The notes under the pieces are model-generated. The model saw only the letters and a list, made by a program, of their open reading frames with translations, ran no database searches and had not been told where the DNA came from. A program made the position numbers and the translations under genes. This document shows, piece by piece, positions 7,947 through 17,371 of a stretch of DNA of 31,351 nucleotides. Source of the stretch: Euryarchaeota archaeon UBA171 (GTDB lineage: Archaea; Thermoplasmatota; Poseidoniia; Poseidoniales; Thalassarchaeaceae); NCBI GenBank assembly GCA_002497295.1, contig DANO01000001.1:48795-80145 (forward strand), written 5' to 3'. Each line of letters starts with the position of its first letter. Within the stretch, counting starts at the first letter, position 1.

Positions 7947-9215
7947 CTATGCAAAATCTGAGATTTTAGTTTGGTTCAATCTTGTCGCAAACCATGATTT
8001 CATCACCTCCTGAGGAGAGGAGGCTTCCATGGCTATAGTGGATATTGCGTCGTTCAAAGTGTCAAATTTTTGAGGGGTGACATTCAATGCTACTCTACAG
8101 GCCTCTCGGATGAGCCAGACACCAACAGGCGCCCAATAGCCAGGCCCTATATCTCTCCATACGAATGCGGATCCTGATTTCCGTACGGATTTGAGATGCT
8201 CTAGAACCGCTAATCGTGCCGCGTAATACGCCCCCGTAACGTTGTCGGCATACTTGGCCCTGGGGCGTCCGTCCTCCCAGTCAGAAGACACGTTTCCGGA
8301 ACTGGACCACAATGAGCCTTTCATCCATGCCTCGGACATCTGGAAGGCCCATGATCCGGGTGTGGTAACTATCCAGAAGCGATTATCCAGATACTCAGAA
8401 CGATGCAAATGAACCTTGTCAAATGACGGATAATCAAGAGTCTGGCTCCAGATTCGATCCCCTAACGCGCTGTCTGTTGCTGTGATAGACCACCTTGTAG
8501 GTACTAGTCGTCTTTGTTCGTCTTTCCCAAGAAGACCGGAAGATAGCAGCCTGGAAAGATGCGCCTCTCCGAGCCCATTCATTGAGAGTTCGTCCATTGC
8601 GTCTACGGCCAAGAGATCGGTCTCCTCGACAATAGAGTCAACTTTCCTGGGGATTCTAGCATGTCCAATTACTTCCAAATCTTTGATTGTCCCACTTGGG
8701 CCGAGTGGTGTACTCATGGAGTCGAAAGTCAGCGGCGTAGTCAAATCAACTGGTCCTCTAAAACCGATCCCAATCTCGACCTCTTTTTCGGCCATTGCAA
8801 TTTCTTGTGTTGAAGCTAGGACTCTTCCTGGCATTTTTGCTTCCCATACTTTGGATGATTGGCCTCCTGTGACTAGGCCTGCTTGTCTTGTTGCGACTTC
8901 CTCGATAGGGCGACCGTAAAGTTGCGCCGGGTCAGAAATTGGAGTGGCGTTATCTTGTGTCCAAATCGTAGATGGGCCCACCCTGACATCCGGGTATCCG
9001 TACCTTCCGACGAATACCTGAGGGGGAGAGGGGCCTTCAATCCGATTAGTAATACGTGGTTTCGTCGGCTGAAATTTGTTTCTTACCTCAAGAAGCAGTG
9101 GACATGGGTCTAAGCCGCAGAGCGATTTCTTCCCTCTGCAGTCAATACACTCGGGGAACACTGGTCCGCAATCGTCATCGGGCGCTCTTAGCGATAATGG
9201 CGGTGAGGCACTCAT
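7947..9215 (-). CDS. nre: Archaeal DNA repair protein Nre
   Basis: A 422-residue Nre/NreA-type protein, an archaeal family that in haloarchaea functions in DNA repair and interacts with PCNA. The N-terminus has a cysteine cluster (Cys16, 23, 26, 33, 38; PECIDCRGKKSLCG) typical of the family's zinc site, followed by VFVGRYGYPDVRVGP. Conserved later blocks include PFSAWMKGSLWSS-like AFQMSEAWMKGSLW. The last eight residues, QTKISDFA, fit the PCNA-interacting peptide pattern. ATG 9215 is preferred to the TTG at 9224 because it forms an ATGA overlap with the DUF373 stop. It ends 3 bases from the convergent ABC-F stop. Confidence 0.9.
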   Translation of the reverse strand: MSASPPLSLRAPDDDCGPVFPECIDCRGKKSLCGLDPCPLLLEVRNKFQPTKPRITNRIEGPSPPQVFVGRYGYPDVRVGPSTIWTQDNATPISDPAQLYGRPIEEVATRQAGLVTGGQSSKVWEAKMPGRVLASTQEIAMAEKEVEIGIGFRGPVDLTTPLTFDSMSTPLGPSGTIKDLEVIGHARIPRKVDSIVEETDLLAVDAMDELSMNGLGEAHLSRLLSSGLLGKDEQRRLVPTRWSITATDSALGDRIWSQTLDYPSFDKVHLHRSEYLDNRFWIVTTPGSWAFQMSEAWMKGSLWSSSGNVSSDWEDGRPRAKYADNVTGAYYAARLAVLEHLKSVRKSGSAFVWRDIGPGYWAPVGVWLIREACRVALNVTPQKFDTLNDAISTIAMEASSPQEVMKSWFATRLNQTKISDFA

Positions 9216-10330
9216 ATTCCCCAATGTCGATTTGCATTTGGGTCGTCGTCTTCATTCCTTAGAGAGTCAACTACGACTCTCAGCAAATAATAGAAGACGA
9301 CGGAAATGAATGGGAGTCCCCAATCATCGACCACGGTTGAGACCGATGGCTGATAATTCGGCCACTCCTGCAAAAGATCAACGGTGGCGTTGATGAACGC
9401 GTAAGAAACGAGTCCCAATCCGATCATGAGAATTGACTGCCCGCGGAATGTGCCTTCTTTCCATCTAAGCACCCCCAGTGAAAGTGAGAAGCAGACTCCC
9501 GCTATAACCAACCACTGTAGAGCATCGTCGATGGCTCTGGCCCATATCCATACTGTTGACTTGTCACCGTAAAGAGAATTATTCGTAAACACGTCAAATG
9601 CAGCGAGTATGCTGAATAACACGGAGACCACCGAGACCGCCCATAGAAGAGATGAGAATAATCCTCCAGATGCGCTGCTCCGCATGTCATCAAAGAGTCG
9701 TTCGAGCTGCTGCTCCCACCCGAGGCCTTTAGCAAGAATCCATGCGCCGATGATTAGAGGCAGTGAACCTATCACTATATTGCCATATTTCGGCACAATG
9801 AGACCCAGTCCCAGTATCAGAAGGAATGTTGCTATTGGCACGAGTAGCCTTGCTCTCCATCGAGGGTCTTCGATTGCTTTTGCAATGTAATAGTAGGTAC
9901 TCTCTATTCCCTTAGACTGTCTGACGATGATCTTCTCGATATGATCGATGCGGACCCTTGACGAAATAATCGGAAGTGAGGCTTCATCTTCGGCGCCGTC
10001 TGTTACGAGAACCGCGGTATCAGGTTGAAAAAGCCGGATGACTTCATCAAGTTGGCTTGCAATCGCCCGATCGCTTCTAGGCCCCACTCGCACGTCTCCT
10101 GTGAGGATTGCTACTTCGACCCCATCGGTTGATTCAGATTTTTCGACTAATCTGTCATGATGGTGTAGAGCTCCCATGATGGCATTTGTATCGCTCTCTT
10201 CGGGATCTGCGATTCCGAGTCTCAAAGCCGCTGTTAGAGTAGCCTTTCGACCTATGACTGGTCCCCTCACGCCAGCCTTGACCCCGAGATCGTTATCTCG
10301 GTCAACTGTGACGACTAGCGTTCTCACCAT
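9212..10330 (-). CDS. DUF373 family membrane protein
   Basis: A 372-residue archaeal protein of unknown function. The soluble N-terminal half starts MVRTLVVTVDRDNDLGVKAG, the DUF373 hallmark, followed by EVAILTGDVRVGPRSDRAIASQLD and AVLVTDGAEDE. From about residue 160 come five or six hydrophobic segments predicting a polytopic membrane domain. A TTG 60 bases upstream would add 20 residues, but the ATG at 10330 matches the family start. It overlaps nre by 4 bases and follows priL by 84 bases, so it is carried in a replication/repair run; a functional link is inference. Confidence 0.88.
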   Translation of the reverse strand: MVRTLVVTVDRDNDLGVKAGVRGPVIGRKATLTAALRLGIADPEESDTNAIMGALHHHDRLVEKSESTDGVEVAILTGDVRVGPRSDRAIASQLDEVIRLFQPDTAVLVTDGAEDEASLPIISSRVRIDHIEKIIVRQSKGIESTYYYIAKAIEDPRWRARLLVPIATFLLILGLGLIVPKYGNIVIGSLPLIIGAWILAKGLGWEQQLERLFDDMRSSASGGLFSSLLWAVSVVSVLFSILAAFDVFTNNSLYGDKSTVWIWARAIDDALQWLVIAGVCFSLSLGVLRWKEGTFRGQSILMIGLGLVSYAFINATVDLLQEWPNYQPSVSTVVDDWGLPFISVVFYYLLRVVVDSLRNEDDDPNANRHWGI

Positions 10331-10414
10331 GGTGGTACCAATACGGAATAGAGGGGATGAAGATTTGAATTGTTTGCCGACATGGGACAAAAATCGTCGG
10401 TCGACAGAGATTTT

Positions 10415-11527
10415 TCATGTTTCGAACCTTGCTCTTGAACGCTGTTTGGCTCGAAGATATTTGAGTGGATGCGTCAACCACTCCTGATCGCATAGCCTAT
10501 CATCTCCCTGGGAGACCGGGCATCTTGCCGCTGCCTTGAGTGCTGCACAGGCATGAGGCGTGTATTCACGCTCGTAGACATGGCCGACTTGGTAGGCTGT
10601 TGTTTGAGGGTCGTAGTCAGGTGCGCCTTCAAACATTGAGCAAGCCACATCAACGGGTATGCCGATGCTACTGGCCATCGCAGCGACGAATACCCGGCCG
10701 ACGTGATTTACGTTGACTCCTGAAGCCAGCTCCTCAACCGAGGTCGAAAAGCAGGGAGGCCAATCATCACGAGTAGCGGCCGATACTGGCATCTCAGATC
10801 TGACTTGAGAGCCAAAAAGTTCGGTTATTCTTGTGACTTCTTCCCCCAGGCGATCTGCCATTGGCTCAGACATTTTTTCCATACTTTCACGACACCTCTG
10901 GATCAAATCCTCACGAATTCTTTCCTTTATCAGTCGTGCAACACGTTCTCTACTACTCTCACCAGAAGCGGGGTCAAGTATTACCCAGCCGTTCTTCACC
11001 GGTCTATTGACAAGCCTCCAATAGGAACCGGATATTCTAGGGCATAGTTCTAAGAAATCCGCTATGGGAACTGAATAGATCGTTTGGCCGTCACGGAATG
11101 TCGACTCGATAGACGATAGATATGTCCCAGCTACTAATTCAAATCTCTCTTTATCTCGTCCTATGTTTTTGTCTGCGAGACTGGATTCGCCTTCCGCCCA
11201 GCGCGCCATGAGCCTCTCATCAAAAGAAGCGCATACAACAAGGAAAGCATACTGGTATGCAGCTATTGCAAAAAGTCTGGATGCCTCATTCGCCAGATCG
11301 ACAGAAGTCATGGGATCTGCATCTGACTTGTGCATGATACTCTCCACAAGCCTGAGGCGTCCGAGTGATCTCGCCTCCTCGAGCCATCCTTGTTCGATGA
11401 TGGCGTCGATGTCGATGCCATTCTCATCGAACAGCTTTCGAATATGCGCTCTTGCCTGTGGCAGGAATGGATATCGTGCCAATGCGCTCGGATCGACGAG
11501 GTCCGGTGGCGTGACAGGCATCGGCAT
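10415..11527 (-). CDS. priL: DNA primase large subunit PriL
   Basis: A 370-residue archaeal primase regulatory subunit, partner of the catalytic PriS (not in this window) in RNA/DNA primer synthesis. It begins with the family motif RYPFLPQARAHI. The C-terminal domain carries the cysteines expected for the Fe-S cluster: PPCFS, DVACSMFEGAPDYD, YTPHACAALKAAARCP, plus the conserved TAYQVGHVYER. ATG 11527 (or 11521) is preferred; an ATG at 11581 adds 18 poorly matching residues and would share a CATG with the divergent mptE start. Length fits the family. Confidence 0.88.
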   Translation of the reverse strand: MPMPVTPPDLVDPSALARYPFLPQARAHIRKLFDENGIDIDAIIEQGWLEEARSLGRLRLVESIMHKSDADPMTSVDLANEASRLFAIAAYQYAFLVVCASFDERLMARWAEGESSLADKNIGRDKERFELVAGTYLSSIESTFRDGQTIYSVPIADFLELCPRISGSYWRLVNRPVKNGWVILDPASGESSRERVARLIKERIREDLIQRCRESMEKMSEPMADRLGEEVTRITELFGSQVRSEMPVSAATRDDWPPCFSTSVEELASGVNVNHVGRVFVAAMASSIGIPVDVACSMFEGAPDYDPQTTAYQVGHVYEREYTPHACAALKAAARCPVSQGDDRLCDQEWLTHPLKYLRAKQRSRARFET

Positions 11528-11579
11528 GCGTCGATGAGTGACCGGCAGGGTTCTTGAACGCTCATGATAGGCGTATGAC

Positions 11580-12320
11580 ATGGAGGGTCAGGAAGACCCG
11601 CTTCGAAAGTCCAATCTTTTACAGATACAAGATGAGATCAGATTGGCATTCGGTTGGAGTTTGGAAAGAGACGTGGATGTGGCCAAATGGCTCGTTGATG
11701 AAGTGATGAAGCAAGGATATCCAAACTGGTCTTTTGATGGGTTCGATTCAAACTGGTTCAATGTTAAATCAAAATTGCTCAGCAGGCGCGAATTCGTCTG
11801 CATAGTAGGCGCAGCGGCTGAAAAAAATGAAGTGGAGGAAGCAATTGAAAAAGACTGTTCTTTGATAATTGCAGATGGCTCAGCAGGTGTTTTTTCAGAA
11901 TTAGACGATCCGGCCGAGGGATGGAATCGGACAATAGCGATTGTCACCGACGGTGATGGAGGCAGGGGCTTGGATGAAGCGATTGAGCGTGATGTTCCGC
12001 TCATAATACACGCGCACGGGGACAATCGAATGGCTTTGGAGTCGCTTATCTCAAAACTGAGAGATTACCCCATTTCTCTGACGCATCAGACACCTAATGA
12101 GATACTAGGCATGCGTAATCCCGGAGGTTTCACCGACGGTGATAGAGCGGCTTGTATTGCAATTTCGATGGGTGTAGGGTTGAGTCGTATCGACCTTTTG
12201 GGGACCAGGTCGGATATGGTAGGGAAGTATTCTGGGGTTACCAATCCAGAAAGGAAGATGAAGAAGTTGGTCTGGATGAAAAGTATCCTAGAGGAGCTCG
12301 GATTCACAGGGATCAGATAA
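11580..12320 (+). CDS. mptE: 6-hydroxymethyl-7,8-dihydropterin pyrophosphokinase MptE-like
   Basis: A 246-residue DUF115-family protein. In archaea MptE transfers pyrophosphate from ATP to 6-hydroxymethyldihydropterin in tetrahydromethanopterin or folate synthesis. Seen: an N-terminal VDVAKWLVDE, IIADGSAGVF, IVTDGDGG, the metal/substrate block HAHGDNRMALESL, and NPGGFTDGDRAACIA near the C-terminus. The ATG at 11580 is the only reasonable start. The gene is transcribed away from priL and its last 8 bases overlap the convergent PolD stop. Whether the product is methanopterin- or folate-type cannot be told. Confidence 0.85.
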   Translation: MEGQEDPLRKSNLLQIQDEIRLAFGWSLERDVDVAKWLVDEVMKQGYPNWSFDGFDSNWFNVKSKLLSRREFVCIVGAAAEKNEVEEAIEKDCSLIIADGSAGVFSELDDPAEGWNRTIAIVTDGDGGRGLDEAIERDVPLIIHAHGDNRMALESLISKLRDYPISLTHQTPNEILGMRNPGGFTDGDRAACIAISMGVGLSRIDLLGTRSDMVGKYSGVTNPERKMKKLVWMKSILEELGFTGIR

Positions 12321-15300
12321 AATCGCTCAGTGTCATCACAGTGACCTTGTCGTTATCGAATAGCGAATCAACGCTGGACTGCATCCATTCTACACGTTGT
12401 CTGGTGTAGAGGTCTATGCCATACATATCCATGACATCATTCGTGACTTGGATGTACTTTCGAACTGACTTGGGGAAAACCGTCAGAGTCAGATTTCCTC
12501 CGCAAACGTTTGCATGGTTCTCATCGCTTGAATTGTCTAAACGACTTGTTCCTGAGTTTATCGCTACCTTAGCAATGCATGATCCTGAAAGGGGTATTCT
12601 TCGATAGGATGTGTTACATTTGACGCAGCGAATTTTCTGCCTTGAAAATGCGACTAGATTTCCGCGTATATCTCTCAGGAAATGCGACTCAATGACTTGC
12701 TTGGCCACCCTCTCGACGGAGACTGCGCGAAGTTGAGAAGCCAATGCGAGTTGTGCATCCATTTTCTCTCTCATTGTATCAAGAATCTTGTATTGGGAGT
12801 TTGATGGACCGGAAGAAAGGCCAGCTGAATCATGAGTCCAGCCATAACCACGGACATCCCCCACTGTTCCTACCCTGTTGTCCACGATATCGACAAGATG
12901 TCTCACTTCGGATGGGTGCGGCTGGGACATTGTCGCTTCATAAAATTCAGGGGGGTACATCCACGAGCAGTCAACATTGAGTGCTTCTTTGTCTATCTGA
13001 CTGGGGAGTAATTGTGTAGTGAGTACAAGTGGCGCGTCCATTTGTCCTCCGCGGTTTGATGGGAGGATGTCCCTCGAGAAATTGAGTAGTCCCTCCAGCA
13101 GTAGCATGACGCAATCCTCATCTCCATCGCAATTGCGCCTCTTCGCAGCGTGAAATAGAGGGTGTGCGTAGCCGGCCGATGCGTCTGTCCACCCAATTAT
13201 TCTACAAAGTACACCGCCGGATGTGTGAGGCGCTAACCCTATTCCGAGATGCCCTACGAGATCTTGCTTGCCTTCATATTTGTAGAAAGGATGCATATCA
13301 TACATTTTTGTGAGTTCATCATCAACAAATCTACAGGTTCTCGAGAGATGGTCTTCTGCATTGGTTGAGAGTATGATGTCCTGAGGGAATATTTCGAGTA
13401 CCTGTTCATCGGAAGAAAGGGGTTCGCCATCCATATCTTTACCATATCCGAGGTTCAGTAAAGTTCTCCACGGAGTCCCTATCTCAGATGGCCGGAAATG
13501 AGTAATCGGGACATCAATCATATCGAATCTAGATGTTCCGTCTTTGTTTACTGAAACATCATGCAATGCTCTCAAAATGCCCTTTTCGAGGGGTTCTGGA
13601 GTCTGTAGTCTGGATTCGAGTTCTCTTGTCGCCTTCATTGGTCTTGGAAGAGAGTTGAGGCCGAGGTTCTTTCTTGCTGATTCTAGGATCGTTGTGAATT
13701 GTACGTGTCTCTTCTCTCCCAGCCTGCGATTACTTTCTTTGCGCCTCCTTATCTCCGTTCTTCCATTGCATGGGCCACTGCCATCTCCGTGGTCATGACG
13801 ACATGTGATTTCATGGGTGTCCCTGCCGCATTCTATACAACGCCTTATGCTTACATCAACGCTCAAGGCACCCTTTCCAATTTGGCCGAGCAATCTTTGG
13901 GGCCCTCCGTTGTTTCCAATGGGATAGAGTGCATGAGTATACTGCTTCATCTCTCTTCTCTGGGCCTTTTCTGGTCGGCCCATTCTAGCACCTATTCGAG
14001 TTGGGGCTGCATCTTCCCAACGATGCTTGGAGATTTTTCTGATGAGCCAAAGTGACTGTTCTACTTCGTCATCGTCAATCAGAATTTTCGAAGTCAACAA
14101 TTCATCTAGATTCTGGGGGCCGGGGTCTTCGATCTCGGCAGCGGCTTCATCACCTATCTTCTCTGTCTCCTCCACACCGAGATTCTGTTGTCTGGCCTCT
14201 GTCTCAGCGCTTATTCTACGCTCTGTCCTAACTATCTCTATCTGTTCAATTCGTTTTCTTTCGGCTTCGAGTAAGTCTCTCGCCTCTCTAATTGCCGAAA
14301 GCCTTCGATTAGCAATCTCTAACACAGTGTCGTGCCCATCTATCTGATTTTCAGCGGCAAGGACGTCGCATAATGGTTGCCAACCCGTCTCTATGATAAT
14401 TCTCTTTCCACTAATTCTATGCTCTATTCCCAGGCTCATAAGAGCAAATCTGATTGGACCGTATCGATCGATTATGGAGGTGATGCGTTCATCAGTGTTC
14501 TGAGTTTCAATGTCGTCCATGAAGGGGATTATGAGTTTTTCAGAATCCATTTCGGAAGCGGATATGGCTGCGAGCAATGTTGGAATCGAAGCTAGAGGGA
14601 GATCCGACCACCAGAGGTTCCAAGGAGGAGGTATGGCAGTCCCAAATTCTTCAGAAATCATAGTGGATTGCTTCCAACTCAACTCTACAGATCTGAATAG
14701 CCTGTCCCAATCCCTTCTCCGTCGTTCTCGCTCATGGGGCATTTCTCCCCCTCTTTTTATTGCCCCATTGAACGGAAGTCCGCCTGGCATCTCGGTATCA
14801 TCAATATTCAAAATCTCAACTAGCCGCTCAAGTTTGTTTGGCATGTCTATTTTCGCTGCAAGTTCACTCGCCCACCAATCTCTGTTGTAAGCAGAAGGAA
14901 CCAACGACTTGTTATTCTCCAGAAATTCTCCAAACCCGATCAATATCTCTCCTGCGTCCCAGATTAATTCTACTTCGTTCTTGACTCGATACCATTCCTC
15001 TTCACTCTGAATTCTCTTGAAATTACCGTCGCTCAAGATGACCATAGGGCCTTCCACTGACAGTGTAGGGGTCACTGCGCATGCCTTCCCGGGCCTTTCG
15101 ATTTTCATCTGGGTGCCGACTGAGAGAAAGCCGCCAAGAGCATGCATACTTACTGGGTTCAGACCCGCGGCGGCGAGGCCTGTTGTACGGCTTCTACCGT
15201 ACCTAAGACGAAATCCTCCTGGCTCACAAGGCTCACCAAACACTGGTCTGCCAGCGATTATGTCATCCATGTATGTGGAATTGGGTTTTATTGCCCTGTG

Positions 15301-16233
15301 TTTCAGATTGGCTTCTTCATCTGTATCCTTCTTGCCCTTAGATGCCAGAGTATCTATGAAATCCCATCCTTCCACGCCCAATCTGTCTGTGTGCTTCTTG
15401 ATCTTAGGAGCCTTCAGACAGAGTCCTTCAGCAATAACCAAAAGTACACCTTGACGAATTCTGGATCCCTGTATATTCGGCACCTCCCTATAACCGGCTA
15501 CCTCAATCCTCTCAGTGCCTTCTCCATTTACCATGACTGGGCATGCTCTGACAATCATATCCACTTCTTCTGGGGGAGGTTTGTACTGAAGTCCTCCCCG
15601 ATAGAGGCCGAACTCTTCCTTGACTCGCTCTACTTCTCCTTCACTTGGGCGATATCTATCGAGGCCTAGTTCTCTTCTTATCACGTCGCCGATGAGGACG
15701 CCCAGTGCTTGGGCCGTTCCCCCCGCGGCTCTTATGGGGCCACAGAAATCAATCGACAAGAAGGAAGTCCCATCTTCGTGGTTGTTGAGGATCTTTACTT
15801 CTCCTATCCCTTCCAAAGGAGCGACCAATACAGCTTCTGTGAGGACTGCTAGGCCGACTCTGAGACCCGTATCGATTGACTGCTGCAAATCTCCAGTCAA
15901 CTCGTGCATCATCTTAGCAGACTCTCTGGCTATGGCGATGGAGGCAGACTCTCGATCTAGAGATTCCAGTAAGTCTCTGAGCCTTTCTTCAATATCAAGA
16001 GGAGGTTTGTCCGGCTCTGGCCTTAGATAAGCATCCAGTAGCCTAACTGTACGACTGGCAAGATCCTTAGCACGAGGTATCTCGACCTCTGTCTTGAAAT
16101 CTATTCCTTTCAACCTCGCTTGTGAAGCAAGTTCGTAGATTGCGTCGGTCTGTGCCTCCATCATATCCAGATATCCCTGATACTCTGACTCCAAATGGGC
16201 GGAATCAAAGGCTGTGTGTGATAGCTTATCCAT
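12313..16233 (-). CDS. polC: DNA polymerase II (family D) large subunit DP2
   Basis: A 1306-residue catalytic subunit of the archaeal replicative PolD. The active-site block NCDGDEDCVMLLLE lies at about residues 1033-1046 with PSNRGGQMDAPLVL following. Two zinc sites are visible: CIECGRDTHEITC...GPC (about 798-821) and CVKCN...SGSC (about 1200-1216). N-terminal blocks include KILNNHEDGTSFLSIDF and GPIRAAGGTAQALGVL. No intein interrupts it, unlike many homologues. The tail VMTLSDFI resembles a C-terminal PCNA-binding peptide. The frame extends upstream to 16386, but the ATG at 16233 (MDKLSHTAF) matches the family start; the extension is unlike PolD and overlaps pyrE. The DP1 exonuclease subunit is not in the window. 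Confidence 0.96.
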   Translation of the reverse strand: MDKLSHTAFDSAHLESEYQGYLDMMEAQTDAIYELASQARLKGIDFKTEVEIPRAKDLASRTVRLLDAYLRPEPDKPPLDIEERLRDLLESLDRESASIAIARESAKMMHELTGDLQQSIDTGLRVGLAVLTEAVLVAPLEGIGEVKILNNHEDGTSFLSIDFCGPIRAAGGTAQALGVLIGDVIRRELGLDRYRPSEGEVERVKEEFGLYRGGLQYKPPPEEVDMIVRACPVMVNGEGTERIEVAGYREVPNIQGSRIRQGVLLVIAEGLCLKAPKIKKHTDRLGVEGWDFIDTLASKGKKDTDEEANLKHRAIKPNSTYMDDIIAGRPVFGEPCEPGGFRLRYGRSRTTGLAAAGLNPVSMHALGGFLSVGTQMKIERPGKACAVTPTLSVEGPMVILSDGNFKRIQSEEEWYRVKNEVELIWDAGEILIGFGEFLENNKSLVPSAYNRDWWASELAAKIDMPNKLERLVEILNIDDTEMPGGLPFNGAIKRGGEMPHERERRRRDWDRLFRSVELSWKQSTMISEEFGTAIPPPWNLWWSDLPLASIPTLLAAISASEMDSEKLIIPFMDDIETQNTDERITSIIDRYGPIRFALMSLGIEHRISGKRIIIETGWQPLCDVLAAENQIDGHDTVLEIANRRLSAIREARDLLEAERKRIEQIEIVRTERRISAETEARQQNLGVEETEKIGDEAAAEIEDPGPQNLDELLTSKILIDDDEVEQSLWLIRKISKHRWEDAAPTRIGARMGRPEKAQRREMKQYTHALYPIGNNGGPQRLLGQIGKGALSVDVSIRRCIECGRDTHEITCRHDHGDGSGPCNGRTEIRRRKESNRRLGEKRHVQFTTILESARKNLGLNSLPRPMKATRELESRLQTPEPLEKGILRALHDVSVNKDGTSRFDMIDVPITHFRPSEIGTPWRTLLNLGYGKDMDGEPLSSDEQVLEIFPQDIILSTNAEDHLSRTCRFVDDELTKMYDMHPFYKYEGKQDLVGHLGIGLAPHTSGGVLCRIIGWTDASAGYAHPLFHAAKRRNCDGDEDCVMLLLEGLLNFSRDILPSNRGGQMDAPLVLTTQLLPSQIDKEALNVDCSWMYPPEFYEATMSQPHPSEVRHLVDIVDNRVGTVGDVRGYGWTHDSAGLSSGPSNSQYKILDTMREKMDAQLALASQLRAVSVERVAKQVIESHFLRDIRGNLVAFSRQKIRCVKCNTSYRRIPLSGSCIAKVAINSGTSRLDNSSDENHANVCGGNLTLTVFPKSVRKYIQVTNDVMDMYGIDLYTRQRVEWMQSSVDSLFDNDKVTVMTLSDFI

Positions 16234-16346
16234 GAGAACCAACAGACGAGTACAGCAAGCCCCGGGATGGCGCCACAATAACATTGGCGAGGATATGAGT
16301 TCTGGACGGCTAAGGTTCATTGGTCGAGAGCGTCGGCTACGAAAAG

Positions 16347-16931
16347 ATGGTGAATAGCGCAGAGGGAGTTCGGAGTCGACTTGCATCGAGAGTTCGGGAC
16401 CTTGCTTACCTTTACTCTCCGGACGAGCCGTTCACTTTAGCAAGCGGCCGCATAAGCCCTCACTTCTTTGATATGAAGCCTGTTATGATGGATCCTGGGT
16501 GTGCTCATTTAATTGGAATTCTCATACATGAGATATTAGATGAAATAGGCGATGTGGACGCAGTTGGAGGTCTTGAATTGGGTGCGGTTCCTCTGACAGG
16601 AGTCGTCATCGCTAAATCATCGAAGGGGAGCAAACTCAGAGGTTTCATCGTTCGTAAGGAGGCGAAGGGGCGAGGAGGCAGGAAGACTGGTAATCCGGCA
16701 GGAATCGAAGGTTCGACAATAAGAGAAGGGGATCGGGTGGTCATTCTCGAAGATGTGACAACTACTGGCGGCTCGGCCATAAAATGTGCAGAGAGGCTCC
16801 GCGAGCTTGGCTGCGATGTGGCAGCTTGTATTACGATCCTGGATCGAGAAGAAGGGGGTCTAGACGCCTTTCGATCTGCAGGGATTAGCCTGCATCCACT
16901 GATCCTACGCTCCGATGTTACGGGTGAGTGA
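16347..16931 (+). CDS. pyrE: Orotate phosphoribosyltransferase
   Basis: A 194-residue enzyme making orotidine 5'-phosphate from orotate and PRPP in UMP synthesis. Seen: FTLASGRISPHFFDMKPV, GGLELGAVPLTGVV, the flexible-loop RKEAKGRGGRK, and the PRPP-binding motif VVILEDVTTTGGSAI. The ATG at 16347 gives a normal N-terminus; a TTG at 16320 would add nine residues. It is divergent from PolD with 113 bases between starts, and its stop is immediately followed by the ATG of the CsaA-like gene, suggesting co-transcription. Confidence 0.94.
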   Translation: MVNSAEGVRSRLASRVRDLAYLYSPDEPFTLASGRISPHFFDMKPVMMDPGCAHLIGILIHEILDEIGDVDAVGGLELGAVPLTGVVIAKSSKGSKLRGFIVRKEAKGRGGRKTGNPAGIEGSTIREGDRVVILEDVTTTGGSAIKCAERLRELGCDVAACITILDREEGGLDAFRSAGISLHPLILRSDVTGE

Positions 16932-17327
16932 ATGTCAGAACATGTAATTGACTCTAGCCATCCATACCATCCTGAAAAACTTGAGAAAAAGAAATATGTA
17001 GGCGCTGCCGCATATTTTGAATTGGATTTGAGATCTGGAATTATTCTGAAGGTCGAAGAGTTTCCAGAGATGCGGAAGCCTTCCTACAAAATTGAGGTTG
17101 ACTTTGGACCGGTGATTGGTAAACTTTGGAGTTCGGCCCAAATTACAAATTATTCACGTGAAGAGTTGCTTGGACGGATCGTAGTAGGGGCATTGAATCT
17201 TGGAGACAAGACATTGCCAACCGGATTTGTAAGCCAATTCCTAGTCCTGGGAGCATTAGATCCAGATGGCACAGTCAGGCTGTTAGAACTTCCAAAAGAG
17301 GCAATGATTGGCTCGATGGTTGCATAA
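16932..17327 (+). CDS. csaA: CsaA-like protein with tRNA-binding (OB) fold
   Basis: A 131-residue protein of the CsaA/EMAP-II-like tRNA-binding domain family, in bacteria described as an export-related chaperone and in other lineages as a tRNA-binding module. Conserved elements: FELDLRSGIILKVEEFPEMRKPSYK, DFGPVIGKLWSSAQIT, and the C-terminal GFVSQFLVLGA. The usual domain is about 110 residues, here preceded by a 25-residue polar N-terminus. The ATG directly abuts the pyrE stop. Role in this organism is uncertain. Confidence 0.82.
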   Translation: MSEHVIDSSHPYHPEKLEKKKYVGAAAYFELDLRSGIILKVEEFPEMRKPSYKIEVDFGPVIGKLWSSAQITNYSREELLGRIVVGALNLGDKTLPTGFVSQFLVLGALDPDGTVRLLELPKEAMIGSMVA

Positions 17328-17371
17328 AATCGCATCGTTAGACTATTGGACTGCTTGCTATTGGCAGGGTC

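Noticed and set aside
15142..15669. 175-residue plus-strand reading frame opposite the PolD gene
   Set aside because: It lies wholly antisense within a strongly conserved region of PolD and has no family features.
16234..16386. N-terminal extension of the PolD large subunit reading frame by 51 residues
   Set aside because: The extension is Arg/Ser/Pro-rich and unlike PolD, and it runs antisense into pyrE; ATG 16233 gives the family start.
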